Below, one piece after another: positions 7,368 through 14,133 of a stretch of 17,795 nt of DNA (positions are counted from its first letter, which is position 1; each line of letters opens with the position of its first letter). The notes below the pieces were generated by a model, which was not told where the DNA came from, did no database searches, and worked only from the letters and a program-made list of their open reading frames with translations. The stretch is from the NCBI GenBank assembly GCA_964395545.1, contig CAYNAW010000029.1, forward strand, positions 1 to 17,795, given 5' to 3'. The DNA is from CAYGVX01 sp964395545 (lineage in GTDB: Archaea; Thermoproteota; Bathyarchaeia; Bathyarchaeales; SOJC01). Position numbers and translations under genes: made by a program.

Positions 7368-8999
7368 TTACTTTGCCGTGTAGAGGTTCAGTACAGCGTC
7401 TTTTTCTTCGAGCTTGATCCATGCCTCAGCCTCTATCTCTATCATCCCCTGTCTTAGTCTCTCCTTGAAGTCTGGAGAAGAGAGCAGATTGGTTGTCGCG
7501 CCCATGTGACTTGTGCTTCTCTGCAGTTCTGTGTTTCTGTTCACTGTCTCTTCGTAGCCGCGCAGTAGCTTTTCCAGAGCCTTCGACCGGGGCTTCAGAA
7601 GGTTGCCGATTTTGGACTGGAGGCTGTAGCCCTTCAGGGTTTTGCGGACTTTCATGACGAGTCCTTCATGCTTTCTCGCGGTGACAGGTGGGTGGACGCG
7701 GATTCTTCGTCCTTTCCCTGTATCATATTCTGCTAAGTAAAAGGCCACTTGAACCAGCGTGGGACCGTCAGCCTTCCATGGCATGATGGCTTCCCTAAGC
7801 ATCGAAGCGCTTTCTCTCTGATGATCGATGAGCTTTTCGACTTTGTCGGAGATATCCATCGTTTCCTGTTGCAAGTCGGCTATCTCTTCTTCCTTCTTTG
7901 CAACCTCTGAATCGCGGAGGCTCTCCAAGTCTACGACTTTCTGCTCCTCAGCGTCTATGAGCCGCTGGCAGCTGTCGCGTACAGTTCGGGTGGTCTTTTC
8001 TGCTTCTTTGTTGGTGTGGTCGATGAAGTCGGAGAGGGCCTTGACTTTGGCCCTGACCGTGGTAATCTGGTTCTTAACCTCCTTCACTCGAGTGTCCCAC
8101 CGAGCCTCCCCTACTTCGTCCTTCCTTCTCTTCCGCAGTTCCTTCCGCTTCTCGTATTCACTCTTGTCCTGTTCAAGCTTTTGCAGTTCTTGTTCCCACT
8201 TTTTCTTCTCTTCCTGTTTCCCTTCTGTTTCTACCTGACATGCTTCAGCTATCTTCGCCAACTTCTCATCCCGTTCTTTCTCCAGTTCTTCCACTCGATT
8301 CTTCACCTCGGTCTTTACCTCCAAGATCTTCCCGTTGTGCCTCTCTTGTATCTGCCCTTTTTCCTGACTGAGCTTCTCGACATGCATCTTGGTTTCTTCG
8401 TCTAGGGCGTCGAGTGCGTACTGCAGCCCTTTCACTTCCGATTGGAGCGTTTGGTGATGCTCGGCAACCTTCGTGACAATCTCCATCGCGTTTTCTCTGC
8501 TTATTTTGGGCGGTATCACGGAAGCAGGCCGATACGTCTCCACCTTGCCCTCCTGGAGCATCGCGTGAACGTCAGATAGGAGTTCCCCATCGGTAACCAG
8601 TCCCTCAACCACGATCTCTGTCGTAGAAACGAAGTCGGAAAAGGTATTGCTGTGGCTTCTTAAGGCGCTGCGGTACAGCTCCTGCACCTTGCCGCTTCTC
8701 TTCAGATGTTCGACAAAGGCTTCAGCGTCTGGCGGTTTGGAATACACCATGTTGTGTGAAACAGTTCCGGTTCCATCTATCAGTAGACAGCCATCTTCCC
8801 ACGGGACTACCCAGAGAGGGAAGCAAAGCTTTGACAGGATAGTGAGGGTCTCTGCGGCTCCTCTAAGGAGTCCCCCTTTCTTTTTCCGCTCTGCCTCAGC
8901 TAAACAGAGAAGCGCCGCGACCTCCATATCGCCAGAAAACCGTTTGCCCCTGCCACTCTCTTCCGTGGCGAAGGGTAAGACTATCTCCGAGCCAGACAT
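7368..8999 (-). CDS. Long coiled-coil protein with globular ends, partner of the AAA+ gene
   Basis: This 543-residue protein has three parts. Residues 1-165 look globular (hydrophobic LSKLCFPLWVVPWEDG core near 55-70). Residues 170-405 are a highly charged Glu/Lys coiled coil with a break around 290-302, so it may fold back as a hairpin. Residues 405-543 form a second globular or helical domain (IRVHPPVTARKHEG, then KIGNLLKPRSKALEKLL). There is no Walker motif, zinc hook or membrane segment, so it is not an SMC or Rad50. It starts at ATG 8999, preceded by GGGG, with a TATA-like box at 9034-9040. It is the first gene of the apparent two-gene unit with the MCM-like ATPase. I do not recognise a family; a scaffold, adaptor or DNA-bridging role is a guess. 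Confidence 0.7.
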   Translation of the reverse strand: MSGSEIVLPFATEESGRGKRFSGDMEVAALLCLAEAERKKKGGLLRGAAETLTILSKLCFPLWVVPWEDGCLLIDGTGTVSHNMVYSKPPDAEAFVEHLKRSGKVQELYRSALRSHSNTFSDFVSTTEIVVEGLVTDGELLSDVHAMLQEGKVETYRPASVIPPKISRENAMEIVTKVAEHHQTLQSEVKGLQYALDALDEETKMHVEKLSQEKGQIQERHNGKILEVKTEVKNRVEELEKERDEKLAKIAEACQVETEGKQEEKKKWEQELQKLEQDKSEYEKRKELRKRRKDEVGEARWDTRVKEVKNQITTVRAKVKALSDFIDHTNKEAEKTTRTVRDSCQRLIDAEEQKVVDLESLRDSEVAKKEEEIADLQQETMDISDKVEKLIDHQRESASMLREAIMPWKADGPTLVQVAFYLAEYDTGKGRRIRVHPPVTARKHEGLVMKVRKTLKGYSLQSKIGNLLKPRSKALEKLLRGYEETVNRNTELQRSTSHMGATTNLLSSPDFKERLRQGMIEIEAEAWIKLEEKDAVLNLYTAK

Positions 9000-9032
9000 G
9001 GCAACCCCTTCGACTATATCTACAAAGCTTAA

Positions 9033-9041
9033 CTTATAACT
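9033..9041 (-). promoter_or_regulatory. TATA-like box for the coiled-coil/AAA+ gene pair
   Basis: On the minus strand the tract reads AGTTATAAGTT, predicting a start near 9011 and a leader of roughly 12 nt with GGGG just before the ATG at 8999. No equally good box is seen in the 56-nt gap before the AAA+ gene, supporting co-transcription. Confidence 0.45.
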
Positions 9042-9059
9042 TGCCGCGGTGCCCTGCCG

Positions 9060-9809
9060 CTATACCAGGAAAGACATTGCGTTCTTCACTTTGCTTTTGT
9101 CCAGCTTCTCATACGCCTCAATGCTGCCGACGTCGTACCAGAAGGCGTTGGACAGAAACCCGTAAACTGGCTTGCCCAAGCGTATAAGCTGGGGGATCAT
9201 GTCTCCCATCAGGTCGAGCGTTTTCTTCTTCTCAACCAGCTTCTTCATGTTCTTCACAGCGGTGCCTTCGAACGCTAGAAGCCCTATGCTGACCGGCTTC
9301 TCCACTCTGGGCTTTTCGACGAAGCCCTTGATCCTTCCACCGGCTGCGAGGTCCGCTACGCCCACTCGGACTTCAAACCCTGATGCAAGGGCAACCGTCG
9401 CCTCGGCTTCCTTGTCTTTGTGGAATCCTACCAGGTCTTTGAGGTTCATGTTCGTGAGAATGTCCCCATAGTAAACGAGAATAGTGTCCTCTTCGCTGAA
9501 GGCTCCCTGAGCGTAGGCGTTGTAAACCGAGCCGCCAGTTCCACCCAGCTGCTGGCTATCCGGAATATAGCTTACCTTGACGCCAAACCTTGAGCCGTCC
9601 TCGAAGTAGTTCTGAATCTGCTCGGTCTTGAAGTTGACCAGAAAGGTGAGGTCGGTTAAGCCGTGAAACTTGAAGAGGCGGACGATGTACTCGAGCAGGG
9701 GCTTCTGAGAATACCCTACCGGAATCATCGTCTTCTGCAGGTAATAAGTGATCGGTCTAAGCCGAGTTCCTTCTCCTCCGCACAGTACTACGGCTTTAAC
9801 ATCGCCCAT
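9060..9809 (-). CDS. NDP-sugar pyrophosphorylase (nucleotidyltransferase)
   Basis: This 249-residue enzyme couples a sugar-1-phosphate to an NTP to make an NDP-sugar, feeding glycan or glycolipid synthesis. Visible motifs: the nucleotide loop LCGGEGTRLRP (9-19), the lysine-bearing QKTMIPVGYSQKPLLEYIV, LGGTGGSV near 88-95, the metal-binding Asp in YYGDIL (about 116), VEKP (about 165) for sugar-phosphate contact, and FWYDVGSIEAY (about 222-232). It is the size of a lone catalytic domain, with no left-handed beta-helix acetyltransferase tail. Base and sugar cannot be decided by eye; glucose-1-phosphate thymidylyl/uridylyl or mannose-1-phosphate guanylyl types are all possible. The ATG at 9809 sits about 25 nt from a strong TATA box, so the mRNA is probably leaderless. 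Confidence 0.9.
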   Translation of the reverse strand: MGDVKAVVLCGGEGTRLRPITYYLQKTMIPVGYSQKPLLEYIVRLFKFHGLTDLTFLVNFKTEQIQNYFEDGSRFGVKVSYIPDSQQLGGTGGSVYNAYAQGAFSEEDTILVYYGDILTNMNLKDLVGFHKDKEAEATVALASGFEVRVGVADLAAGGRIKGFVEKPRVEKPVSIGLLAFEGTAVKNMKKLVEKKKTLDLMGDMIPQLIRLGKPVYGFLSNAFWYDVGSIEAYEKLDKSKVKNAMSFLV

Positions 9810-9826
9810 AGCATATCACAGTCCCA

Positions 9827-9838
9827 CTTTTATAATAG
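9827..9838 (-). promoter_or_regulatory. TATA box for the nucleotidyltransferase gene
   Basis: The minus strand reads CTATTATAAAAG, one of the best TATA matches in the window. Its centre is about 25 nt from the ATG at 9809, predicting a leaderless transcript. Confidence 0.5.
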
Positions 9839-9869
9839 AAAGAGAGAAAAGCGTTTGCCTTGCCTGGGC

Positions 9870-10142
9870 TTAGTCTTCTTTGGGTTTCTTCTCTTCGGCT
9901 TCGAGTTCTTCTATCGGTTTCGGCGGAGGTGTCGTCGCCATAGTCCAGCCTATCCACGCTCCGATTCCCAGGATGAGGATGAAGGCGAGGTATACTGGTA
10001 TTGCGATAAGCCAAAAGGACAGCGACCAGCCTGAGCTTCCTAGCGGTTCTCCAAACCAGAAAAGCCCCAAGGTATAGCCGATGGCGATGATGATGCAGAC
10101 TAGGAAGATTACGCCGCCGATTCCCTGATCTTTGCTAACCAT
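9870..10142 (-). CDS. Small two-helix membrane protein, hypothetical
   Basis: This 90-residue protein has two hydrophobic helices (about 8-30 and 42-68) joined by a short loop (FGEPLGSSGWS), and a charged C-terminal tail rich in Pro, Glu and Lys (PPPKPIEELEAEEKKPKED). It has no motif I recognise. Reality is supported by GGTGAT five bases before the ATG at 10142, a good match to the archaeal anti-Shine-Dalgarno, and by a TATA box at 10181-10190 at the right distance for a short leader. It lies behind AhcY on the same strand but with its own promoter, so a functional link is not implied. Confidence 0.75.
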   Translation of the reverse strand: MVSKDQGIGGVIFLVCIIIAIGYTLGLFWFGEPLGSSGWSLSFWLIAIPVYLAFILILGIGAWIGWTMATTPPPKPIEELEAEEKKPKED

Positions 10143-10180
10143 GTTATCACCACTTTGTAGCCTTTTCTATGAAAGTTGTT

Positions 10181-10190
10181 GTTATAAGCT
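10181..10190 (-). promoter_or_regulatory. TATA box for the small membrane protein gene
   Basis: The minus strand reads AGCTTATAAC. It predicts a start near 10160 and an 18-nt leader carrying the GGTGAT ribosome binding site of the gene at 10142. It sits only 12 nt after the AhcY stop codon. Confidence 0.45.
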
Positions 10191-10201
10191 TTGTCATCAG
10201 C

Positions 10202-11458
10202 TCAGGAGGTTCCTGCCGCCCAGCTGGCGACGTATTTCTTCTGCTCCTCCGTCGGCTCATCTATTCCCACGTGCATGGCTTTCAGTTTGAGGCTGGCGAC
10301 GAACGCATCGATCTCCTTCGGAACGCTGTAGACCGTGGGCTCCAGCTTCGGTTTCTTGACCAGATGCTCTATGCATAGGGCTTGGTTTGCGAAAGACATG
10401 TCCATGACTTCCGAGGGGTGTCCCTCTGCCGAAGCTAGGTTGATCAATCGTCCCTCGCCGAGCAAGTACAGCCTTCTACCGTCTTTGAGTCGGTATTCCT
10501 CCAGGTTAAGTCGAATTCTGCGCTTTGAAACCTTCATGCTTTCAAGCCGTGGAATATCTATCTCCACGTTGAAGTGTCCGCTGTTGGCTAAGATCGTGCC
10601 ATCCTTCATCTTCTCCATGTGTTCTCCACGGATGACGCCGATGTTGCCAGTGACTGTGACGAAGATGTCGCCTACTTCCGCGGCTTTGTCCATGGGCATG
10701 ACTCTGAAGCCTTCCATGACGGCTTCCAACGCTCGAGTCGGGTTGGTCTCTGTGACAATTACGTTGGCACCCATACCCCGTGCCCTCAACGCCAACCCGC
10801 GTCCGCACCATCCGTACCCTGCCACGACGAAGTTCTTGCCCGCGAGAAGTATGTTTGTGGCTCGCAAGACGCCGTCTATGGTGCTCTGCCCGGTTCCATA
10901 GCGGTTGTCGAAGAGATATTTAGTGTACGCATCGTTCACCGCGATGATCGGGTACTTCAGTTGTCCCGCCTGCGCCATCGCACGGAGCCGTACTACGCCG
11001 GTGGTGGTCTCTTCGGTGCCGCCCTTGACGCCTTCGATGACGTCGGACCTCTTCGCGTGGGCGGTAGTCACCAAGTCCGCGCCGTCGTCGACAGTCACGT
11101 GGGGCTTATGGTCCAAGACTCGCTCGACACACCAGTAGTACTCATCGTTAGTCTGCTCTCTCCAAGCATAAACGTGGACGCCCTTCTCTGCGAGTGACGC
11201 GGCAACGTCATCTTGCGTGGACAGCGGATTCGAGCCGCAAAGCGCCACGTCAGCGCCGCCCGCCGCAAGCATGTCTATGAGCACAGCTGTCTCCTTGGTC
11301 ACGTGGAGGCAAGCGCCTACCATCACTCCGGCGAGGGGCTTCTCCTTCGCGAACCGCTGCCTAACCTGGTTTAGCACGGGCATGTGCATCGAAGCCCACT
11401 CTGTCATGAGAGCGCCGCTGGGCGCGAGACTCAGGTCTTTGACCTTGGATTGCGTCAT
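10202..11458 (-). CDS. ahcY: Adenosylhomocysteinase (S-adenosyl-L-homocysteine hydrolase)
   Basis: AhcY reversibly splits S-adenosylhomocysteine, the by-product of methyl transfer, into adenosine and homocysteine, using tightly bound NAD in the cytosol. The 418-residue product is the usual archaeal length and lacks the insertion of about 40 residues seen in many bacterial forms. Visible motifs: GACLHVTKETAVL (48-60), DDGADLV (124-130), GGTEETTTG (146-154), NDAYTKYLFDNRYGTGQS (175-192), the NAD loop GYGWCGRG (214-221), and SGHFNVEID. The ATG at 11458 is chosen because AAGGAG (11467-11472 on the complement) is exactly 8 nt upstream; the frame stays open to 11527 but that includes the ribosome binding site. 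A TATA-like box lies at 11498-11507. Confidence 0.96.
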   Translation of the reverse strand: MTQSKVKDLSLAPSGALMTEWASMHMPVLNQVRQRFAKEKPLAGVMVGACLHVTKETAVLIDMLAAGGADVALCGSNPLSTQDDVAASLAEKGVHVYAWREQTNDEYYWCVERVLDHKPHVTVDDGADLVTTAHAKRSDVIEGVKGGTEETTTGVVRLRAMAQAGQLKYPIIAVNDAYTKYLFDNRYGTGQSTIDGVLRATNILLAGKNFVVAGYGWCGRGLALRARGMGANVIVTETNPTRALEAVMEGFRVMPMDKAAEVGDIFVTVTGNIGVIRGEHMEKMKDGTILANSGHFNVEIDIPRLESMKVSKRRIRLNLEEYRLKDGRRLYLLGEGRLINLASAEGHPSEVMDMSFANQALCIEHLVKKPKLEPTVYSVPKEIDAFVASLKLKAMHVGIDEPTEEQKKYVASWAAGTS

Positions 11459-11466
11459 TTCATTCA

Positions 11467-11507
11467 CTCCTTGTAGCCCCTTTATCTGGGCAAGATACCT
11501 TAAAGGC
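11467..11507 (-). promoter_or_regulatory. Promoter box and strong ribosome binding site of ahcY
   Basis: CTTTAAGG on the minus strand near 11499-11506 predicts a start around 11476. AAGGAG at 11467-11472 is 8 nt from the ATG. This is the clearest leadered gene in a window where several others look leaderless. Confidence 0.5.
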
Positions 11508-11617
11508 TTTGCAGATTCGTTTCTCAATCATCGCTTCTGTATTGGTCACTTGTTCTTCTCATTATCTGCGAGTAAAGCGTTATTAGAAGCTGGCTCTGCG
11601 TAGCAGTCTGAGCTAGC

Positions 11618-12082
11618 GTGAAGTTTAGCCGCCTAGAACGTGTCATCCTCTACATACCGTTACTGGGTGTCTTCGACGTTTTGTCCACGTTCTTCGCCGC
11701 GTGGCGAGGCTACCCTGTGCATCTCTACGAGGTTGGGCTCTTTGCTTCCTACTTCGCTCAGCGAGGGCTGCTCCCCTTCTACGTTCTCATCTATCTCGGC
11801 ATCTTATCGGGGATGACTGCCTTCTTCATCTTTCTCAAACGCGACGTGATCAAGGGCTTGTTTCTTGACGGATTGATGCTTCTGCTCCTCTTCGTCACCG
11901 TCGGTCTCATCGAGTCCGTCTTGGCAAGCGTCATCGTCTCCAACGTCATGCTGGCTCTGGGCAACCTCATGCCGCCGCTTCTGCGGGGGCTCATTTACTT
12001 AAGTGTCTTCGTGGCCATATTGAGCTACAGTTGGGACGAGTTACGAGACCTGTTGGGATTTGGTGCATATGAAGAAGAATGA
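11618..12082 (+). CDS. Four-helix membrane protein, hypothetical
   Basis: This 154-residue protein has four predicted membrane helices (about 8-28, 50-74, 82-112 and 118-138) and a short acidic C-terminus (WDELRDLLGFGAYEEE). The first helix carries FDVLSTFFAAWRG, recalling small archaeal membrane proteins of the DUF5658 kind, but I would not assign it. Start is GTG 11618, giving the N-terminus KFSRLERVILY. No strong ribosome binding site is seen, and a weak AT-rich box (TTATTAG near 11580) would fit a short leader. The APH-like kinase gene begins 13 nt after its stop, so the two are probably co-transcribed. Confidence 0.7.
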   Translation: MKFSRLERVILYIPLLGVFDVLSTFFAAWRGYPVHLYEVGLFASYFAQRGLLPFYVLIYLGILSGMTAFFIFLKRDVIKGLFLDGLMLLLLFVTVGLIESVLASVIVSNVMLALGNLMPPLLRGLIYLSVFVAILSYSWDELRDLLGFGAYEEE

Positions 12083-12095
12083 ACGGAGACAAGGG

Positions 12096-13199
12096 ATGGT
12101 TATGATTCCAAGCGCCACCTTGAAGGCCTATCTCTCCTCCGTATTCGGTGAGGAGGTCGACGTAGCCTACATGTGCGAGCTGGGCGACGAGCAGAGGGAG
12201 AAGCCTAAACGAACTGATCTGAAGGGCTTCGGGTACGGAGCCCCTTACCTCATCGTCCTCACCGTCGGTGGCGACCAGAAGAAAGTCGTTCTCGAGACGA
12301 TGCGCACCGGCGGCGGCTTCGGCCACGACTATTTCAGCGACCGGGCCGGGGTGCTTCTGTGGCAGCATTCCGCCTTCAACCAGCTGCCTCGACACGTACG
12401 GTCCGTGGACGTGGGTGCCTTTACGCGTACGCAGGGGCTCAAATCTGTCGGAGACTGTGAAGAATTCTTCATCGTCACCGAGTTCGTGGACGGTCAGCCG
12501 TATCACAGAGACTTGGATAGGCTTCAGACGACCCAGCAGGCGTCGCCCTTGGACTTGGCACGGTGCAAAGCCCTCTCCGACTACCTTGTCGAGATACACA
12601 GGGTCAAGAACCGCAACGCGGAGCTCTATGTTCGAAGAATTCGAGACCTCGTGGGGCACGGTGAGTGCATCATGGGCTTGCTGGACAGCTATCCCGCCGA
12701 CGTGGAGTACATCGACAAGGGCGGCTTGGAGGCGATTGAAAAACGCTGCGTCGAGTGGCGGTGGAAGCTTAAGGCCTACGTCCATCGACTGGCGCTGGTA
12801 CACGGGGATTTTCATCCGTGGAACATCCTCTTCCGCACCGGCGCCGACTTCACGGTTCTCGACCGCAGCCGGGGCGAATGGGGCGAACCCGCGGACGACG
12901 TCAGCTCCTTGACCGTGAACTACCTTTTCTACAGCCTGCAATCCCGTGGACGCCTAGACAGGGCCTTCGAGTCCTTGTTCACGCTGTTCTGGAAGAACTA
13001 CCTGGACCAGACCGGCGATGAGGAACTGCTACGGGTGATCCAGCCGTTCTACGCGTGGCGGGGCTTGGTAGTCGCCTCACCCGTGTGGTATCCACGCCTG
13101 CCCAAGCCGGTGCGAGCGCAGCTGTTCACCTTTGTCCGCAACGTGCTGGACGCCGAGGAGCTTGATCTCCGGAGAATCAACAGCTACTTCGAACCCTGA
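12096..13199 (+). CDS. Aminoglycoside-phosphotransferase-fold (APH) kinase, substrate unknown
   Basis: This 367-residue protein has an eukaryotic-kinase-like APH fold. The catalytic loop is LVHGDFHPWNILF (234-246), with D238 as the base and N243 for metal. The DFG-equivalent metal aspartate is D256 in FTVLDRSRGEWGEPADD. EFFIVTEFVDG (123-133) is the hinge. Family members phosphorylate hydroxyls on small molecules (choline, homoserine, fructosamine, antibiotics); context does not identify the substrate, and antibiotic resistance should not be assumed. I chose ATG 12096 because GGAG (12085-12088) is 7 nt upstream; TTG 12060, GTG 12063 and ATG 12069 are in-frame alternatives overlapping the upstream gene. 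The N-lobe lysine is not obvious. It follows the four-helix protein gene and precedes an APS-kinase-like gene. Confidence 0.8.
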   Translation: MVMIPSATLKAYLSSVFGEEVDVAYMCELGDEQREKPKRTDLKGFGYGAPYLIVLTVGGDQKKVVLETMRTGGGFGHDYFSDRAGVLLWQHSAFNQLPRHVRSVDVGAFTRTQGLKSVGDCEEFFIVTEFVDGQPYHRDLDRLQTTQQASPLDLARCKALSDYLVEIHRVKNRNAELYVRRIRDLVGHGECIMGLLDSYPADVEYIDKGGLEAIEKRCVEWRWKLKAYVHRLALVHGDFHPWNILFRTGADFTVLDRSRGEWGEPADDVSSLTVNYLFYSLQSRGRLDRAFESLFTLFWKNYLDQTGDEELLRVIQPFYAWRGLVVASPVWYPRLPKPVRAQLFTFVRNVLDAEELDLRRINSYFEP

Positions 13200-13217
13200 C
13201 TCCTATGAATGTTCCAT

Positions 13218-13240
13218 AGAGGATTCTTACTATCCTCTTT
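13218..13240 (+). terminator. Hairpin with T-run after the APH-like gene
   Basis: AGAGGAT (13218-13224) and ATCCTCT (13232-13238) form a perfect 7-bp stem with a 7-base loop, followed by TT. It starts 19 bases after the stop codon. It may end transcription or protect the 3' end. Confidence 0.4.
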
Positions 13241-13267
13241 ATCTGCAGCGAATCTACGTCTTTACTT

Positions 13268-13380
13268 GTGGGGGTGCAAGTCCTAGACTTTCTGCTTACT
13301 CTTTTTCTCCTTCTCTTCAGCAGATGAGGATGAAAAAGAGACTTGCACCCTGTCTAGGCTCGCTCACGGGGAGCCTAGGG
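13268..13380 (+). promoter_or_regulatory. Structured leader with overlapping inverted repeats, candidate riboregulator or small RNA
   Basis: Several perfect complementary pairs lie here. GGGTGCAAGTC (13272-13282) pairs with 13340-13350. CCTAGAC (13282-13288) pairs with GTCTAGG (13352-13358). CTCTTTTTC (13299-13307) pairs with 13332-13340. TCTGCT (13291-13296) pairs with AGCAGA (13319-13324). CTAGGCTC (13354-13361) pairs with GAGCCTAG (13371-13378). Some cross each other (pseudoknot geometry) and some exclude each other, notably the two uses of 13354-13358. That is the pattern of a switching leader. It lies in the 252-base gap before the APS-kinase-like gene. It matches no riboswitch class I know. 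Confidence 0.4.
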
Positions 13381-13451
13381 CCTGGTCCTAAGCCTTTATC
13401 AGCCGTGAACACTATTCTTCTGTCTGTCTATCGCTGAGGGACGGGGTCCTC

Positions 13452-14003
13452 ATTCCAACCCAGGGGTGGTGCGTCTGGATTACCGGGCTACCGGGAAGTG
13501 GCAAGTCCACCGTAGCTGAGTTGCTGGGCGAGAAGCTACGGGCTTTGCACGTCCCCGTGCAGGTCATCTCCGTGGACATGTTGCGGCAATACGCGACACC
13601 TCAGCCCTCATATTCCGAAGACGAGCGAGAGATTGTCTACGGAGCGCTTGTCTTCGCCGCGAAGATTCTGACCGACAACAACGTCAACGTCATAATCGAC
13701 GCCACCGGAAATCGCCGACGATACCGCGCCTTGGCTAGGAAGACGATCCCACGGTTCATGGAGGCCTATCTTGAATGCCCGCTTGAGGTCTGCATCCAAC
13801 GAGAGACCGGCCGCCGAGACACGCATTTGGCTCCGGCGGAGATCTACAGACGCGGAAGGGCAGGCCAGACGTCGACGGTGCCCGGTGTCGGGGTTCCGTA
13901 TGAAGAGCCGCGTAGCCCAGAAGTCCGAGTTGACTCTTCTCAGGTTTCGGCAGAGCAAGGCACCCGGCAAGTGCTGGCAGCACTCAAGAAACGCTTCTTT
14001 TAA
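13452..14003 (+). CDS. APS-kinase-family P-loop kinase with non-standard start
   Basis: About 183 residues if read from ATT 13452: a P-loop GLPGSGKST (12-20) preceded by GWCVWIT, then ISVDMLR (40-45) where APS kinases have DGDxxR, and a C-terminal GRAGQTSTVPGVGVPYEEP plus SPEVRVDS, closely following the APS kinase ending. The FISP-type APS-binding segment is replaced by IDATGNRRRYRALARK (82-97), so the substrate may not be adenylyl sulfate. In this frame no ATG, GTG or TTG occurs between the stop at 13389 and TTG 13521, and a start at 13521 would delete the P-loop. The real start must be ATT 13452, CTG 13434 or similar, or there is a sequence error. No ATP sulfurylase is nearby. It follows the structured leader. 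Confidence 0.72.
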   Translation: MPTQGWCVWITGLPGSGKSTVAELLGEKLRALHVPVQVISVDMLRQYATPQPSYSEDEREIVYGALVFAAKILTDNNVNVIIDATGNRRRYRALARKTIPRFMEAYLECPLEVCIQRETGRRDTHLAPAEIYRRGRAGQTSTVPGVGVPYEEPRSPEVRVDSSQVSAEQGTRQVLAALKKRFF

Positions 14004-14101
14004 TCATGGTTAGTAGGATGGGAATTCGAGCCCTTCACCGTGGAGATATCTACTCGCAGAACCCGCCTTTTTCAAGAGCGCGCGCATCGTTCTGAGAATC
14101 C

Positions 14102-14111
14102 CTTTTATAAT
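14102..14111 (+). promoter_or_regulatory. TATA box of the polyketide-synthase-like gene
   Basis: TTTTATAAT is centred near 14107. A start 26 nt further falls at about 14133, directly on the ATG at 14134, so the mRNA is predicted to be leaderless. The box overlaps the upstream ATG at 14110, ruling that codon out as the start. Confidence 0.55.
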
Positions 14112-14133
14112 GTGTTCCGTCACTCTATCTGCC

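Noticed and set aside
7828..8405. Plus-strand Ser/Phe/Leu-rich frames in the coiled-coil gene
   Set aside because: They are the antisense of a Glu/Lys-rich coiled coil, which always gives Phe/Ser/Leu-rich shadows.
12096..13199. Reading the APH-fold gene as an antibiotic-resistance gene
   Set aside because: The fold is shared by many metabolic kinases and nothing in the sequence or neighbourhood points to an aminoglycoside substrate.
13132..13437. 101-codon plus-strand frame across the gap before the APS-kinase-like gene
   Set aside because: It starts inside the APH gene and its residues change with the inverted repeats; no domain or ribosome binding site supports it.
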